A stretch of 64,000 bases of DNA from Acidimicrobiia bacterium (GTDB taxonomy: Bacteria; Actinomycetota; Acidimicrobiia; Spongiisociales; Spongiisociaceae), in assembly GCA_011523635.1 (NCBI GenBank), contig WTGI01000030.1:1-64000 (forward strand), read 5' to 3'. The notes beneath the pieces are model-generated. The model did no database searches. It was not told the DNA's origin and was given only the letters and a program-made list of their open reading frames with translations. The position numbers were made by a program, and so were the translations under genes. Shown here in pieces: positions 8,143 through 16,689 of the stretch. How positions within the stretch are numbered: the stretch's first letter is position 1; every line of letters starts with the position of its first letter.

Positions 8143-9789
8143 CTACCGGCTGCCGGCGGCTCCCGATTCTCGGGCCGCGAGCAGCTTCCGGTTGAGCTTG
8201 CCGGTGGTGGTCTTGGGCAGGTTGTCCACGTACTCGATGATGCGCGGGTACTTGTAGGCCGCCACCTGTGTCTTGACCTGCGTCTGGAGTTCGGAGGTGA
8301 GATCTCCGTCCCCGGCCGACCCGTCGGCCAGCACCACCAGCGCCTTGACCACCTGCCCGCGGATCGAGTCCGGGGAGGGGATGACGGCCACCTCCGCCAC
8401 CTTCGGGTGCCGCACCAGCGCCTCCTCGACCTCGGCCGGGCCTATACGGTATCCGGCGCTGGAGATCATATCGTCATCGCGGCCCAGGAACCGGATGTAG
8501 CCGGCCTCGTTGACGGTGGCCTGGTCGCCGGTCATTATCCAGCCTTGGCGAAGCCTGGAGGAGGTGGCCTCCGGGTTGCCCCAGTACTCCAGCATCCCGG
8601 TCGGATCGCCCGGCCGCACCGCGATCTCCCCTATACCGCCCGCCTCGATGGGGTCGCCGTTCACGTCGAGCACCGCCACCTGCCGGCCCGGATAGGGGCG
8701 GCCCATCCAGCCGGGCACCCCCGGCCACAGCACCTCGCAGCCGCCCACCAGGTGGTTCACCTCGGTGAGCCCGTAGAACTCGTTGATCACCGCGCCCAGC
8801 TCCCGGTCGCTCCACTTGTGCAGCTCGTCGGCGACCGACTCCCCGCCGCTGGCGATGACCCTCAGATCGAGGTCGAAGGTCCCGGCCGGCTCGGGAACCT
8901 GGGCCATCATCTTGAGGGCGGTGGGGGTGAGGAAGGCGTGGGTGACGCCGTTGCGGGATATCACCTCGAAGGCCCGCTCAGCGGAGAAGCGCTGCTGGTC
9001 GGCCACCACCGGATGCCCGAACACCAGGGCGGGGAGGAGGATGTCGAGCAGGCCGCCCACCCAAGCCCAGTCGGACGGCGTGTAGAACACCGTGGACTCG
9101 TCGAATCCGATGTTGAAGAAGAGCTTGAAGGTCAGCAGGTAGCCCTCGATGATCCGCTGGGCGTGGAGGGCGCCCTTGGGATGGCCGGTGCTTCCGGAGG
9201 TGTAGAGCAGCATCGCCGGGTCCGCCGACGCGGTATCGACCGGTTCGAACCGGGGCGGGAAGCCCTCCGCCTCGGCCAGCGAGCGCTCGCCCGCATCTGC
9301 TTTCCCGGAGATGACCACGGTCTCGAGGTCGGGCAGGTCGGGCCGGACCAGGCGGATACTGTCGGCGGACGGCTCGGCCACCACGATCGCCCGGGCGCCC
9401 GAGTCCCCGAGGATGTGGCGGTAGGAGTCCGGTCCGTAGAGCGCCGACATGGGCAGGACCACCGCGCCGATGGAGTAGACGGCCAGGTGGAGGGCGGCCA
9501 GCTCGGCCCCCTGCGGCATGACCAGGGAGACGCGGTCGCCACGCTCCAGGCCGAGGGACACCAGGAAGTTGGCGTAGCGCTTGGCCAGGCGGATGAGTTC
9601 CCGGTAGGACCAGATGTCGCGGCGACCGTCCGAGCGCTCCACATAAAGGGCGATCCGGCGGCTGTCCGTGGACCAGCGGTCGAAGACCTCGGAGGCGATG
9701 TTCATCCGCTCCGGAATGTCCCACTCGAAGCCGTCGGCAATCGTCCGGTAGTCGCCGAAGGCGGCCAGGTCGGTGTCGAAGATACGCAT
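8143..9789 (-). CDS. AMP-dependent acyl-CoA synthetase (medium-chain/acetyl-type)
   Basis: ATP-dependent activation of a carboxylic acid to its CoA thioester through an acyl-adenylate. The AMP-binding P-loop is LLYTSGSTGHPKG (about 194-206). NEFYGLTEVNH is the A5 motif, MTGDQATVNEAGYIRFLGRDDDMI the hinge region and SSAGYRIGPAEVEEAL the A8 motif. The terminal KTTTGKLNRKLL carries the catalytic Lys near 531. The 548 aa length fits. The early residues resemble AcsM-like medium-chain synthetases rather than Acs, but chain length cannot be fixed. Divergent from the next gene across an 87-base gap that must hold both promoters. Confidence 0.93.
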   Translation of the reverse strand: MRIFDTDLAAFGDYRTIADGFEWDIPERMNIASEVFDRWSTDSRRIALYVERSDGRRDIWSYRELIRLAKRYANFLVSLGLERGDRVSLVMPQGAELAALHLAVYSIGAVVLPMSALYGPDSYRHILGDSGARAIVVAEPSADSIRLVRPDLPDLETVVISGKADAGERSLAEAEGFPPRFEPVDTASADPAMLLYTSGSTGHPKGALHAQRIIEGYLLTFKLFFNIGFDESTVFYTPSDWAWVGGLLDILLPALVFGHPVVADQQRFSAERAFEVISRNGVTHAFLTPTALKMMAQVPEPAGTFDLDLRVIASGGESVADELHKWSDRELGAVINEFYGLTEVNHLVGGCEVLWPGVPGWMGRPYPGRQVAVLDVNGDPIEAGGIGEIAVRPGDPTGMLEYWGNPEATSSRLRQGWIMTGDQATVNEAGYIRFLGRDDDMISSAGYRIGPAEVEEALVRHPKVAEVAVIPSPDSIRGQVVKALVVLADGSAGDGDLTSELQTQVKTQVAAYKYPRIIEYVDNLPKTTTGKLNRKLLAARESGAAGSR

Positions 9790-9876
9790 CGGCGGTCGAT
9801 TCTAGGAGGGCGGTTGCTCCTCCGATCCGGCGCCCGGCTACGGTCAGGCCGTTCCCGGTGCGCTACGGAGGGCAGG

Positions 9877-10755
9877 ATGAGCAGGGTTGGATTCATCGGC
9901 GTCGGCGTCATGGGTGCGCCCATGGCTCGGAACCTGCTGAAGGCGGGTCACCGGGTTCGGGCCTTCGACACCAGCCCGGAGGCCCTGGCCGCGGTCGTCC
10001 GGGACGGCGCCACCGAAGCCGGCTCCGCCGGGGAGGCGGCGGACGGGGCGGAGTACGTCATCACCATGCTCCCCACCGGCCGCCATGTCGCCGACGTCGT
10101 CCTGGGACCCGGAGGCATAGCGGAGGCGCTCGATCCGGCGGCGCTCCTCATCGACATGAGCACCGGGTTGCCAGCCCACTTCGATGCCACCGCCGAGAGC
10201 CTCGCGGCGTCGGGCAGGCGGATGATCGATGCGCCGGTGGGCCGGACTTCCCAGAACGCCGAGGCCGGGACCCTGCTGGTCATGGCGGGCGGGAGCCCGG
10301 AGGAGATCGACCGGGCCCTACCCATCCTCGAGACTCTCGGCGACCCGGTCATCCACTGCGGTCCCCGGGGCGCCGGGATCAGGACCAAGCTGGTCAACAA
10401 CTACGTGTCGGTGGTGTCCAACGTGGTGGTGGCCGAGGCCCTGACCCTGGCCGAGGGAGAGGGGCTGGATCGCGACGTGGTCATCGAGGTGCTGATGGGC
10501 ACCACGGCGGGACAGGGGCACCTGGCCACCACCTATCCGGCCAAGGTGCTGGCGGACGACCTGGAGCCCGGCTTCATGATCGACCTGGCCCACAAGGATC
10601 TCGGCCTCGCCATCGGGATGGGCGAAGCCGCCGGCGTCGCCCACGGTACGGGCCTGGCCGCCCTCGAGTGTTACTCCTCCGCTCGGGACTACGGCATGGG
10701 CCGCCTGGATTGGACCGCTATCTACAACTTCCTGCGCCGATGTGCCGGCTCGTGA
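9877..10755 (+). CDS. Beta-hydroxyacid dehydrogenase, YihU-like (3-sulfolactaldehyde reductase-like)
   Basis: NAD(P)H-dependent reductase of the 3-hydroxyisobutyrate dehydrogenase superfamily. It has an N-terminal Rossmann motif GFIGVGVMGAPMARN and catalytic Lys171 in KLVNNYVS. The substrate loop reads DAPVGRTSQNAEAGTL rather than the usual DAPVSGG, which is the signature of E. coli YihU. Arg123, Asn174 and Ser178, recalled as YihU sulfonate ligands, are all present at the same numbers. MGTTAGQGHLATTYP and GFMIDLAHKDLG are also YihU-like. The 292 aa start has GGAGGG nearby. No other sulfoquinovose genes are seen, so a carboxylate semialdehyde substrate remains possible. Confidence 0.82.
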   Translation: MSRVGFIGVGVMGAPMARNLLKAGHRVRAFDTSPEALAAVVRDGATEAGSAGEAADGAEYVITMLPTGRHVADVVLGPGGIAEALDPAALLIDMSTGLPAHFDATAESLAASGRRMIDAPVGRTSQNAEAGTLLVMAGGSPEEIDRALPILETLGDPVIHCGPRGAGIRTKLVNNYVSVVSNVVVAEALTLAEGEGLDRDVVIEVLMGTTAGQGHLATTYPAKVLADDLEPGFMIDLAHKDLGLAIGMGEAAGVAHGTGLAALECYSSARDYGMGRLDWTAIYNFLRRCAGS

Positions 10756-10836
10756 CGCCGCTCCGGAGGGCCGGTTTGCGGATGGCGGCGCCGGGTATCA
10801 CCATCACCCAGGTTGCTCGGATCCGGGAGGGATGTC

Positions 10837-11232
10837 ATGCTCGATAAGAGGGTTCTGAGGCTGGCTCGCGGTGCCAACTACGCCTCGCTGGCCACGATGA
10901 TGCCCGACGGGTCCGTGCAGGTTCACCTGATGTGGGTGGATGCCGACGACGAGCACATCCTGATCAACACCGAGGTCCACCGGCCCAAGTTCAGGAACAT
11001 GATGGCCGACCCCCGGGTCACGGTGATGATCCCTGATGCGGGCAACCCCTTCCACTTCGCCGAGGTGAGGGGAGTGGTGGCGGACACCGTCACCGGTGCG
11101 GAGGCCCGTTCCCACATCGACGCCCTCGCCCACAAGTACCTGGGGGTGGACGTGTATCCGAACCCGATCACCTCGGAGCGGGCCATCGTCAGGATCGCCC
11201 CCGAGCGGGTGCTGGTCTTCCCGCCCGGCTGA
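10837..11232 (+). CDS. PPOX-class FMN/F420-binding split-barrel oxidoreductase
   Basis: A 131 aa flavin-reductase-like split-barrel protein. It shows ANYASLATMMPDGSVQVHLMWVD, ILINTEVHRPKFRNM and DPRVTVMIPD, the usual first half of the PPOX/F420-dependent family in actinobacteria. VYPNPITSERAIVRIAPERVLVF closes the barrel. The internal ATG is favoured because GGGAGGG sits just upstream. The following HAD gene starts two bases after its stop region. Cofactor (F420 or FMN) and substrate are not readable. Confidence 0.85.
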   Translation: MLDKRVLRLARGANYASLATMMPDGSVQVHLMWVDADDEHILINTEVHRPKFRNMMADPRVTVMIPDAGNPFHFAEVRGVVADTVTGAEARSHIDALAHKYLGVDVYPNPITSERAIVRIAPERVLVFPPG

Positions 11233-11234
11233 TC

Positions 11235-11867
11235 ATGGAGGCGGTGCTGTTCGATCTGGATCGGACTCTCGTCGACCTCCAGACCTACACCGACTATGGC
11301 GCCGCCTGGGAGGACACGGAGGCGATGATCGGGTCGTGGGACGATCTACCCACTCCGGAGACCGACTGGGATGCTCCGACACAGCGCTGCATGTCGATCC
11401 TGGTGGCCCTGAGCGGGGATCCCAGGTGGAGTCGTGTGTCGGAGGCAATCGCGGTCCATGAGATGGCCGCGGTGGCCGCTTCCCATGCCATGCCCCGCCT
11501 CGCCGAGGCTTTGGAACTCGCCCAGGGAATCCCCCGGGCGGTGGTGACGCTGGTGGCGGAGGCGCCGGCCCGGGCTGTCCTGGCGAGGCACGGGGTGGAC
11601 ATACCGGTGCTGGTTCCCCGCCGGCCGGACCTGCGGCCCAAGCCGGCGGCAGATCAGCTTCGCGAGGCCTGCCGCCTGCTGAGAGCTGCACCCTCCCGGA
11701 CGGTGATGATCGGCGACTCGACCTGGGACGCCGGCGCCGCCGCCGGCGCCGGGTGCGGGTTCGTGGGCGTGGCCGCCACCGAGGACGGCGCAGCCCGGTT
11801 CGGCCGCGGGGTGATCACCGGCGGTGACCTCGTGGTCGCCCTGGAGCTCGCCGGGCGCCTGGTCTGA
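11235..11867 (+). CDS. HAD-superfamily hydrolase
   Basis: A 210 aa haloacid-dehalogenase-type phosphatase. Motif I is LFDLDRTLVD, with the nucleophile and general acid Asp pair. Motif III Lys lies in RPKPAADQL and motif IV in VMIGDSTWDAGAA. The cap inserted after motif I is small and helical, as in phosphoglycolate-phosphatase-like proteins. It starts directly behind the split-barrel gene and is probably co-transcribed. The substrate is unknown. Confidence 0.85.
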   Translation: MEAVLFDLDRTLVDLQTYTDYGAAWEDTEAMIGSWDDLPTPETDWDAPTQRCMSILVALSGDPRWSRVSEAIAVHEMAAVAASHAMPRLAEALELAQGIPRAVVTLVAEAPARAVLARHGVDIPVLVPRRPDLRPKPAADQLREACRLLRAAPSRTVMIGDSTWDAGAAAGAGCGFVGVAATEDGAARFGRGVITGGDLVVALELAGRLV

Positions 11868-11900
11868 TCCACGACCGGTAGCCCCGGAAACCTCCGCGGG

Positions 11901-13043
11901 TCACCGGCGCAGCCGTTGTCGCCGGCGATAGGTGGCGATCCTCCATATCCACTCGGCGGGTCCGTACCGGAACCGGTCGAGCCAGGCCTTGGACCACCAG
12001 AGCTGCGCCGTCCAGACCACTCCGATGAACCCGACCAGCATCGTCCGGGTGAGGCCCACGTCGCCGAACACGTACCTGAGGAGTAGCACGCCCAGTACCG
12101 TCTGGGCCAGGTAGTTGGTGAGCGCCATCCGCCCCACGGAGCACAGCCGTCGGTGCAAGTCGGTCGGGGGCCGCCGGTTCCACAGCACGATCAGGGCGGT
12201 GTAGCCGAGCACGGCGGGGGCGGTTCCGACCGTATTCGGGATCGTCCCAACGAACGCCACGTCCGGGGAGAAGTCACGGGCCGCCACCCACGCCAGCCCG
12301 AGAGCGGCGAGCGGCAGGCCCACTCCCAGGCCGGTGCGCGCCATACGCCGGTAGAAGGACGTCGGCCGGTCGCCGGTTATCACCCCGTTCCGGTAGAGGG
12401 CCACGCCGATCAGCATCATCCCCACCGCTCGCGACAGGAAGTCGGCCACGATGAACCACTCGGCCGTGGGGCCGACCTCGACGCCGGCCGTCCAGAACCC
12501 GCCCAGCCCGCTCCCGTCGCCCGGCAGGGATGCCTGGAGCACGATGGCCGCCACCGGCGACAGCAGCAGGATCACTCCGCCGAGGATCAGCAGGGTCCGC
12601 GGTCGGCGGTTCCGGAGAGCGATGACGATCGGCGATACCAGGGCGTACCCCACCAGAATGTCCCCCTCCCACAGCGCCAGATGCAGGAGGCCGATCCCCA
12701 GGAGTAACAGGTTGCGCCAAAGGCTCAGCAGCGCCGGCCTGCGCGTCCTCGTGGCCGCCCGGTCGCAGAACAGGGCGATACCCGCGCCGAAGAGCAGGGA
12801 GAAGAGGCCCATGAACTTCTGGTCGATGAAGACCTCGCCGAAGCCTCCCACCAGCCAGTCGAGCCACGTGTCCGAACCACCGGCCGACAGGTTGAAATAG
12901 GGACCGGCGGCGAGGCCGAACGAAACGGCGTTCATCACCACGATGCCCAGCAGCGCCACGCCCCTGATCAGGTCCAGGTAGGTGTTGCGCGCGCCGGACC
13001 CGATCGGCCCGGCCCGGACGGTCCCGTCTCCCGAGTTCTTCAT
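11901..13043 (-). CDS. DUF418 (YeiB-type) membrane protein
   Basis: A polytopic inner-membrane protein of 380 aa with about 8-10 hydrophobic helices. The start YLDLIRGVALLGIVVMNA is the YeiB/DUF418 N-terminus, QKFMGLFSLLFGAGIALF follows, and the C-terminal DUF418 segment has GRMALTNYLAQT and a WL-RFRYGPAEWIWR end. Members of this family are of unproven function, suggested transporters or acyl-transferase relatives. Convergent with the HAD gene, with 33 bases between stops. Confidence 0.88.
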   Translation of the reverse strand: MKNSGDGTVRAGPIGSGARNTYLDLIRGVALLGIVVMNAVSFGLAAGPYFNLSAGGSDTWLDWLVGGFGEVFIDQKFMGLFSLLFGAGIALFCDRAATRTRRPALLSLWRNLLLLGIGLLHLALWEGDILVGYALVSPIVIALRNRRPRTLLILGGVILLLSPVAAIVLQASLPGDGSGLGGFWTAGVEVGPTAEWFIVADFLSRAVGMMLIGVALYRNGVITGDRPTSFYRRMARTGLGVGLPLAALGLAWVAARDFSPDVAFVGTIPNTVGTAPAVLGYTALIVLWNRRPPTDLHRRLCSVGRMALTNYLAQTVLGVLLLRYVFGDVGLTRTMLVGFIGVVWTAQLWWSKAWLDRFRYGPAEWIWRIATYRRRQRLRR

Positions 13044-13280
13044 CGGATCAGGAAGCTAGCCGGAAACGCAGCCGGGGAGGTGCGCACCCGTGGGGTGGCC
13101 CGCCCGGATAAGTGCACATGTCTGAAGCCCTCGGGTACGAACACGGATACACACTCACCGATATCAGCGTGGTCCTGGGAGTTGTGCTGAGCGACGCGCT
13201 TCTTGATGTACCGCCCCGCCAGTCGAAGAGTGGCTCGACTAGCCTCACCCATGTGTGTTAACTCAAGGAGAGGAGACACG

Positions 13281-13436
13281 GTGACCTTGAAGCGGGTGTC
13301 GATTGCCATCGGTGTGGTGGCTGTTGTGTTGGGGATTGTGTTCGCAGTGAACGACGAAGACGGGCTCATGCTCCTGATGGTCGGGATAGCGTTGGTCGGG
13401 TTCGGCGTGAGTGGCTGGAGCAGCACCGACGACTAA
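13281..13436 (+). CDS. Small two-helix membrane protein, function unknown
   Basis: A 51 aa protein with two hydrophobic stretches, RVSIAIGVVAVVLGIVFAV and LMLLMVGIALVGFGVSGW, joined by an acidic NDEDG loop. Start is GTG with a good AAGGAGAGGAG ribosome site about eight bases before it. The frame stays open another 26 codons upstream, but that stretch has no initiation signal. No family was recognised. It stands alone between the DUF418 gene and the RraA operon. Confidence 0.6.
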   Translation: MTLKRVSIAIGVVAVVLGIVFAVNDEDGLMLLMVGIALVGFGVSGWSSTDD

Positions 13437-13593
13437 CCCTGCTGGTGTCCAATAGGGACATCCCTACTCGGGATCGGAACTATCCATCCCTTTGGTAGCC
13501 GCAACGCGAAGGTGTCACCCCGGGGCGCGCAGGCTTTCCATGAGGCGGGCGACCGCGAGCATTTCCGCCCTGTCGTTTTCGTCAGCTTCGAGC

Positions 13594-13614
13594 CTGACTA
13601 CTGACCACTGACTT
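13594..13614. repeat. Short heptamer repeat, degenerate (3 units)
   Basis: Three consecutive 7-base units, CTGACTA, CTGACCA and CTGACTT, end exactly at the stop codon of the minus-strand RraA gene. They match the NNRACTA pattern of the longer arrays near 23.07-23.10 kb and 54.68-54.76 kb. With only three imperfect units the assignment to that family is tentative. Confidence 0.4.
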
Positions 13615-14285
13615 CAGATATATCCGTGGCGCTCGAGACCGGCGAGGGGCGACTCGCCCTCCCGCATCTCCGCCCGGACCATCTCCTCGGCGCCCACGAT
13701 CTCCTCCGCCCGCACCAGCACCCGCTCGGCGTCATCGCGGGGGATGACCAGGATGCCGTCGAACTCGGCGAGGATCACGTCTCCCGAGTGGACGGTGACC
13801 TCGCCGATGGTGACCGGCACCTGGGAGGCGACCATCTCCCAGCGGCCGATGGCGTTGAGCGGTGACAGATCCCGGTAGAACACCTGGAACCCGATGTCCC
13901 GGATCCCCTCGATGTCCCGCAGGTTGCCGTCCAGGATGGCGCCCACGCAGCCGTGCTGCCGGGCCGAGTTGCAGCAGAGCTCGCCCAGGTGCCCTACGTG
14001 GGTATCCGGACTGACCGACACCAGCACGCTGTCGGGGGTGAGGTTCTCGAACACCTGGAGGTAGGAGGTGATCCGTTCGATCCCGGGCTCGCGTCCGATG
14101 CGCGGTTCGATCGGCGCTCCTTGGACCGTGTGGGCCAGCCCGGCGATGCGCTGCTCGGGGAAGAGCGGCCGCAGGTAGCTGGGCAGGACCTGTTCGGGAA
14201 GCCCCATCCAGTAGAGGGCGTCGCACACCGCCGGCACGTAGAGCCTCCGGTAGCGGGCGCAGAGTTCGGCGGGCGGAATGCTCAT
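13614..14285 (-). CDS. RraA-family aldolase/decarboxylase (HMG/CHA aldolase-like)
   Basis: Class II, metal-dependent aldolase-like protein of the RraA/dimethylmenaquinone-methyltransferase-like family. The diagnostic block is GELCCNSARQHGCVGAILDGNLRD, covering the Gly-rich loop and the Arg-Asp pair that binds pyruvate enolate and metal. Known members cleave 4-hydroxy-4-methyl-2-oxoglutarate or decarboxylate oxaloacetate; others (RraA) bind RNase E. The catabolic operon favours the enzyme role. The 223 aa start overlaps the stop of the upstream M20 gene by four bases (ATGA), so it is translationally coupled and last in the operon. Confidence 0.85.
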   Translation of the reverse strand: MSIPPAELCARYRRLYVPAVCDALYWMGLPEQVLPSYLRPLFPEQRIAGLAHTVQGAPIEPRIGREPGIERITSYLQVFENLTPDSVLVSVSPDTHVGHLGELCCNSARQHGCVGAILDGNLRDIEGIRDIGFQVFYRDLSPLNAIGRWEMVASQVPVTIGEVTVHSGDVILAEFDGILVIPRDDAERVLVRAEEIVGAEEMVRAEMREGESPLAGLERHGYI

Positions 14286-15523
14286 GATGACCCTCCCAGG
14301 TATCGCAGCGCGGCCAGGGCGTAGATATGCGCCGCCTGGGCCACGCTATCGGCGGATAGGTACTCGTTGGGACTGTGGGCACGGGGGAGCATCCCCGGCC
14401 CGAAGGCCGCCACGCACGGGATCCCCGCGGTCAGCTGGAAATGGGGTGCGTCGGTGGCGCCGGGGAAGGCGTCGAGGCGCGGTTCGTGGCCCAGCACCCG
14501 GGCGGTGGTCTCCTGGAGGATCGGCACGAGGGGCTCGTCCGCAGGGATTTCTGTGGCGGGCACCATCAGTTCCCACACCAGTTCTGCCCGCAGGTCGGGT
14601 TGCTCGGTCATGGCGGCGGTGAGAAAGCGGTTGATGTCGTCGATCATCTGCTGCTCCCCCATGCCCGGCAGGGTGCGGATGTCGCAGGCGAACTCGGCAT
14701 TGCCGGGATACACCCCGTAGAACACCCCGGCCTCGGCCATCACGCCGACATTGACGGTCGGCCCGGTGGGGCACAGCGGGTGAGGCTCATAGGTCAGGTA
14801 GCTCTCCAGGTCATGGTCCATCCGGTCGATCAGGCGGGCCATCTGGACGGTGGCGTTGATCCCCTCGATGCGGTCCGAGATGGAGGAGTGCATCTGGGTG
14901 CCGGTGATCCTCACCTTGAAGAGGGCCGCGCCCCTCGACACCAGGTGGATCGACTCCCACTCCCGCTCGATGCCGCTGGGCTCCCCGATGAGCGCCACAT
15001 CGGCTTCCAGCAGGCCGTTGTCCGCCATCCACTTGGAGCCGAGCAGCGACCCCGCCTCCTCGTCCGCGGTGAACACCGCCACCAGGTCTCCGGCCAGCCG
15101 TCCCACTGCCTCGATCGCTCCCAGCGCGTAGACCATGGCGGCCACGGCGGCCTTCATGTCACCGGAGCCGAGCCCGACCAGGTTGCCGTCCTCCAGCACC
15201 GGATCCCACGGATCGGTCTCCCACGCCGTGAGGTCGCCGGCCGGCTTGGTGTCCAGGTGCCCGGAGAGCATCAGGGTGGGACCACTGCCGGTTCCGGGAA
15301 GCCGGACGATGAGGTTGGGTCGCTCGGGGGTCGCTCCCACCCGCTCCACATCGGTGACCCCCAGGTCGGCCAGCCGGGAGGTGACCAGGTCGGCCACGGC
15401 CCGCTCGTCACCGGGCGGGTTGGGCGACGGGGTGCGGATCAACTCCCGGGCGAACTCCAGCACCTCGTCCCGGCGGTCTTGAAGGTACGAGTGGAGGCGG
15501 TCCTCGGTCCTGGTGCCGGTCAT
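14282..15523 (-). CDS. M20 family metallopeptidase (ArgE/DapE-type deacylase)
   Basis: Di-zinc amidohydrolase removing an N-acyl group or splitting a small peptide. Ligands and catalytic residues are LSGHLDTK (His89, Asp91), GSGDMKAA (Asp122), TADEEAG (Glu155/156) and a C-terminal His in PRAHSPNEY. The dimerisation domain lies between about 190 and 300 (MHSSISDRIEGINA). The 413 aa start is the ATG overlapping the aminotransferase stop by four bases. The longer open frame upstream is the shadow of that gene. Position between an aminotransferase and an RraA aldolase suggests it frees an amino acid for transamination. Confidence 0.92.
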   Translation of the reverse strand: MTGTRTEDRLHSYLQDRRDEVLEFARELIRTPSPNPPGDERAVADLVTSRLADLGVTDVERVGATPERPNLIVRLPGTGSGPTLMLSGHLDTKPAGDLTAWETDPWDPVLEDGNLVGLGSGDMKAAVAAMVYALGAIEAVGRLAGDLVAVFTADEEAGSLLGSKWMADNGLLEADVALIGEPSGIEREWESIHLVSRGAALFKVRITGTQMHSSISDRIEGINATVQMARLIDRMDHDLESYLTYEPHPLCPTGPTVNVGVMAEAGVFYGVYPGNAEFACDIRTLPGMGEQQMIDDINRFLTAAMTEQPDLRAELVWELMVPATEIPADEPLVPILQETTARVLGHEPRLDAFPGATDAPHFQLTAGIPCVAAFGPGMLPRAHSPNEYLSADSVAQAAHIYALAALRYLGGSS

Positions 15524-16689
15524 GCGCCCACCAGCGTTCTCTCCCGGCATGCCACGGCCAGCCGGCGGAGACCCTCGGTGATCCGGTCCCGGTCGGCTGC
15601 GAGCGAGATGCGTACGTAGCCGTCGCCGCCCGGCCCGAACACCGATCCCGGCGCCACGCTCACGCCTTGATCTTCGAGCAGATCGAGGGCGAATTGGAAC
15701 ATCGACCGACCGTGCGTGTCGACCTCGACCAGCATGTACAGGGTGCCGGCGGGTGCCACCAGCTCGAGCCCGGCCTCGGTGGCGGTGCGGATTGCCGCCG
15801 CGCGGCGCCTCCGGTAGGCGTCGAGCATGGCCCTGATCGGTTCTCTGGGTCCGAGCAGGGCCGCCTCGGCCGCCTTCTGCGAGATGGTGCTCGGGCACGA
15901 CAGCTGGGGCTCCTGGAGCTTGCGGAGCAGGTCCGCCACCGGGGGAGGCGCCACCGCGTAGCCCACCCGCCAGCCGGTCATGGCGTAGACCTTCGAGAAG
16001 CTGTAGACGCTGATGACCCGGTCCGCCTCGTCATAGCGGGCGGCGGCGGTGTGGTGGGCCGTCTCGTCCAGCACCAGCTCGTCGTAGACCTCGTCCGACA
16101 GCAGCCACAGGTCGTGGCGGTTGCACAGCTCCACGAGCTCTCGCATCAGGCCGGCGGGGAACACCGACCCGGTGGGGTTGGACGGCGTGTTGACGAAGAG
16201 CATGGTCGTGCGGTCCGTGATCAGGGCCTGGAGCCGTTCCGGGTCGGGCAGGAAGCCGTCAGAAGCCTCCAGGTGATAGAACACGGGCCTCCCTCCCAGA
16301 AGGCTCACCATGCCGTCCATGTTGGGGAAGCCGGGTGTGGGCAGGAGCACCTCGTCGCCGGGGTTGAGCAGGGCGAAGTAGGTGGAGAAGAGGGCGTTCA
16401 TCCCGCCGGGGGTGACCACGATCCGGTCGGGATGGGCGGCGTACCCGTCCACCTCCTCCACCTTGGCGGACAGCAGTTCCCGGAGGCTGTCCAGCCCGCC
16501 GTTGGGCCCGTAGCCGGTCCAGCCCGCCCGGGCGGCTGCGTGGGCGCCGGCCACGATGTGCTCGGGGGTGGGGAAGCTGGGCTCGCCCACCTCGAGGCGG
16601 ATGGTGTCGGGGCGGGTCGCGGCCCGGTCGAACAGGACCCGGATCTCGGACCGGGCCAGCGAGACGGCCTGGTCGGCCAGGCGCCTCAC
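15520..16689 (-). CDS. Pyridoxal-phosphate aminotransferase class I/II
   Basis: Fold-type I aminotransferase of 389 aa. PLP-binding residues are visible: NTPSNPTG (Asn171), LLSDEVYDEL (Asp199), and SVYSFSKVYAMTGW with Schiff-base Lys233; Arg in GDGYVRISLA binds the carboxylate. Substrate specificity (aspartate-, alanine- or aromatic-type) cannot be read. Its start overlaps the previous gene's stop and its stop overlaps the M20 start, four bases each, so it is the second gene of the coupled operon. Confidence 0.93.
   Translation of the reverse strand: MRRLADQAVSLARSEIRVLFDRAATRPDTIRLEVGEPSFPTPEHIVAGAHAAARAGWTGYGPNGGLDSLRELLSAKVEEVDGYAAHPDRIVVTPGGMNALFSTYFALLNPGDEVLLPTPGFPNMDGMVSLLGGRPVFYHLEASDGFLPDPERLQALITDRTTMLFVNTPSNPTGSVFPAGLMRELVELCNRHDLWLLSDEVYDELVLDETAHHTAAARYDEADRVISVYSFSKVYAMTGWRVGYAVAPPPVADLLRKLQEPQLSCPSTISQKAAEAALLGPREPIRAMLDAYRRRRAAAIRTATEAGLELVAPAGTLYMLVEVDTHGRSMFQFALDLLEDQGVSVAPGSVFGPGGDGYVRISLAADRDRITEGLRRLAVACRERTLVGA

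Noticed and set aside
7555-9876. Very long plus-strand frame running antisense through the PlsB-like and acyl-CoA synthetase genes into the YihU-like reductase
   Set aside because: Third-position GC bias opens the antisense frame. The sequence has no domains, while both minus-strand genes have clear motifs and the reductase has its own start and ribosome site.
13118-13261. A 47-codon frame MSEALGYEHGY... just before the small membrane protein
   Set aside because: No ribosome site, no homology recognised, and it lies in AT-richer spacer DNA.
14282-15898. Longer reading of the M20 gene starting inside the aminotransferase gene
   Set aside because: The first 125 residues are a shadow of the aminotransferase; the ATG overlapping its stop by four bases is the natural start.
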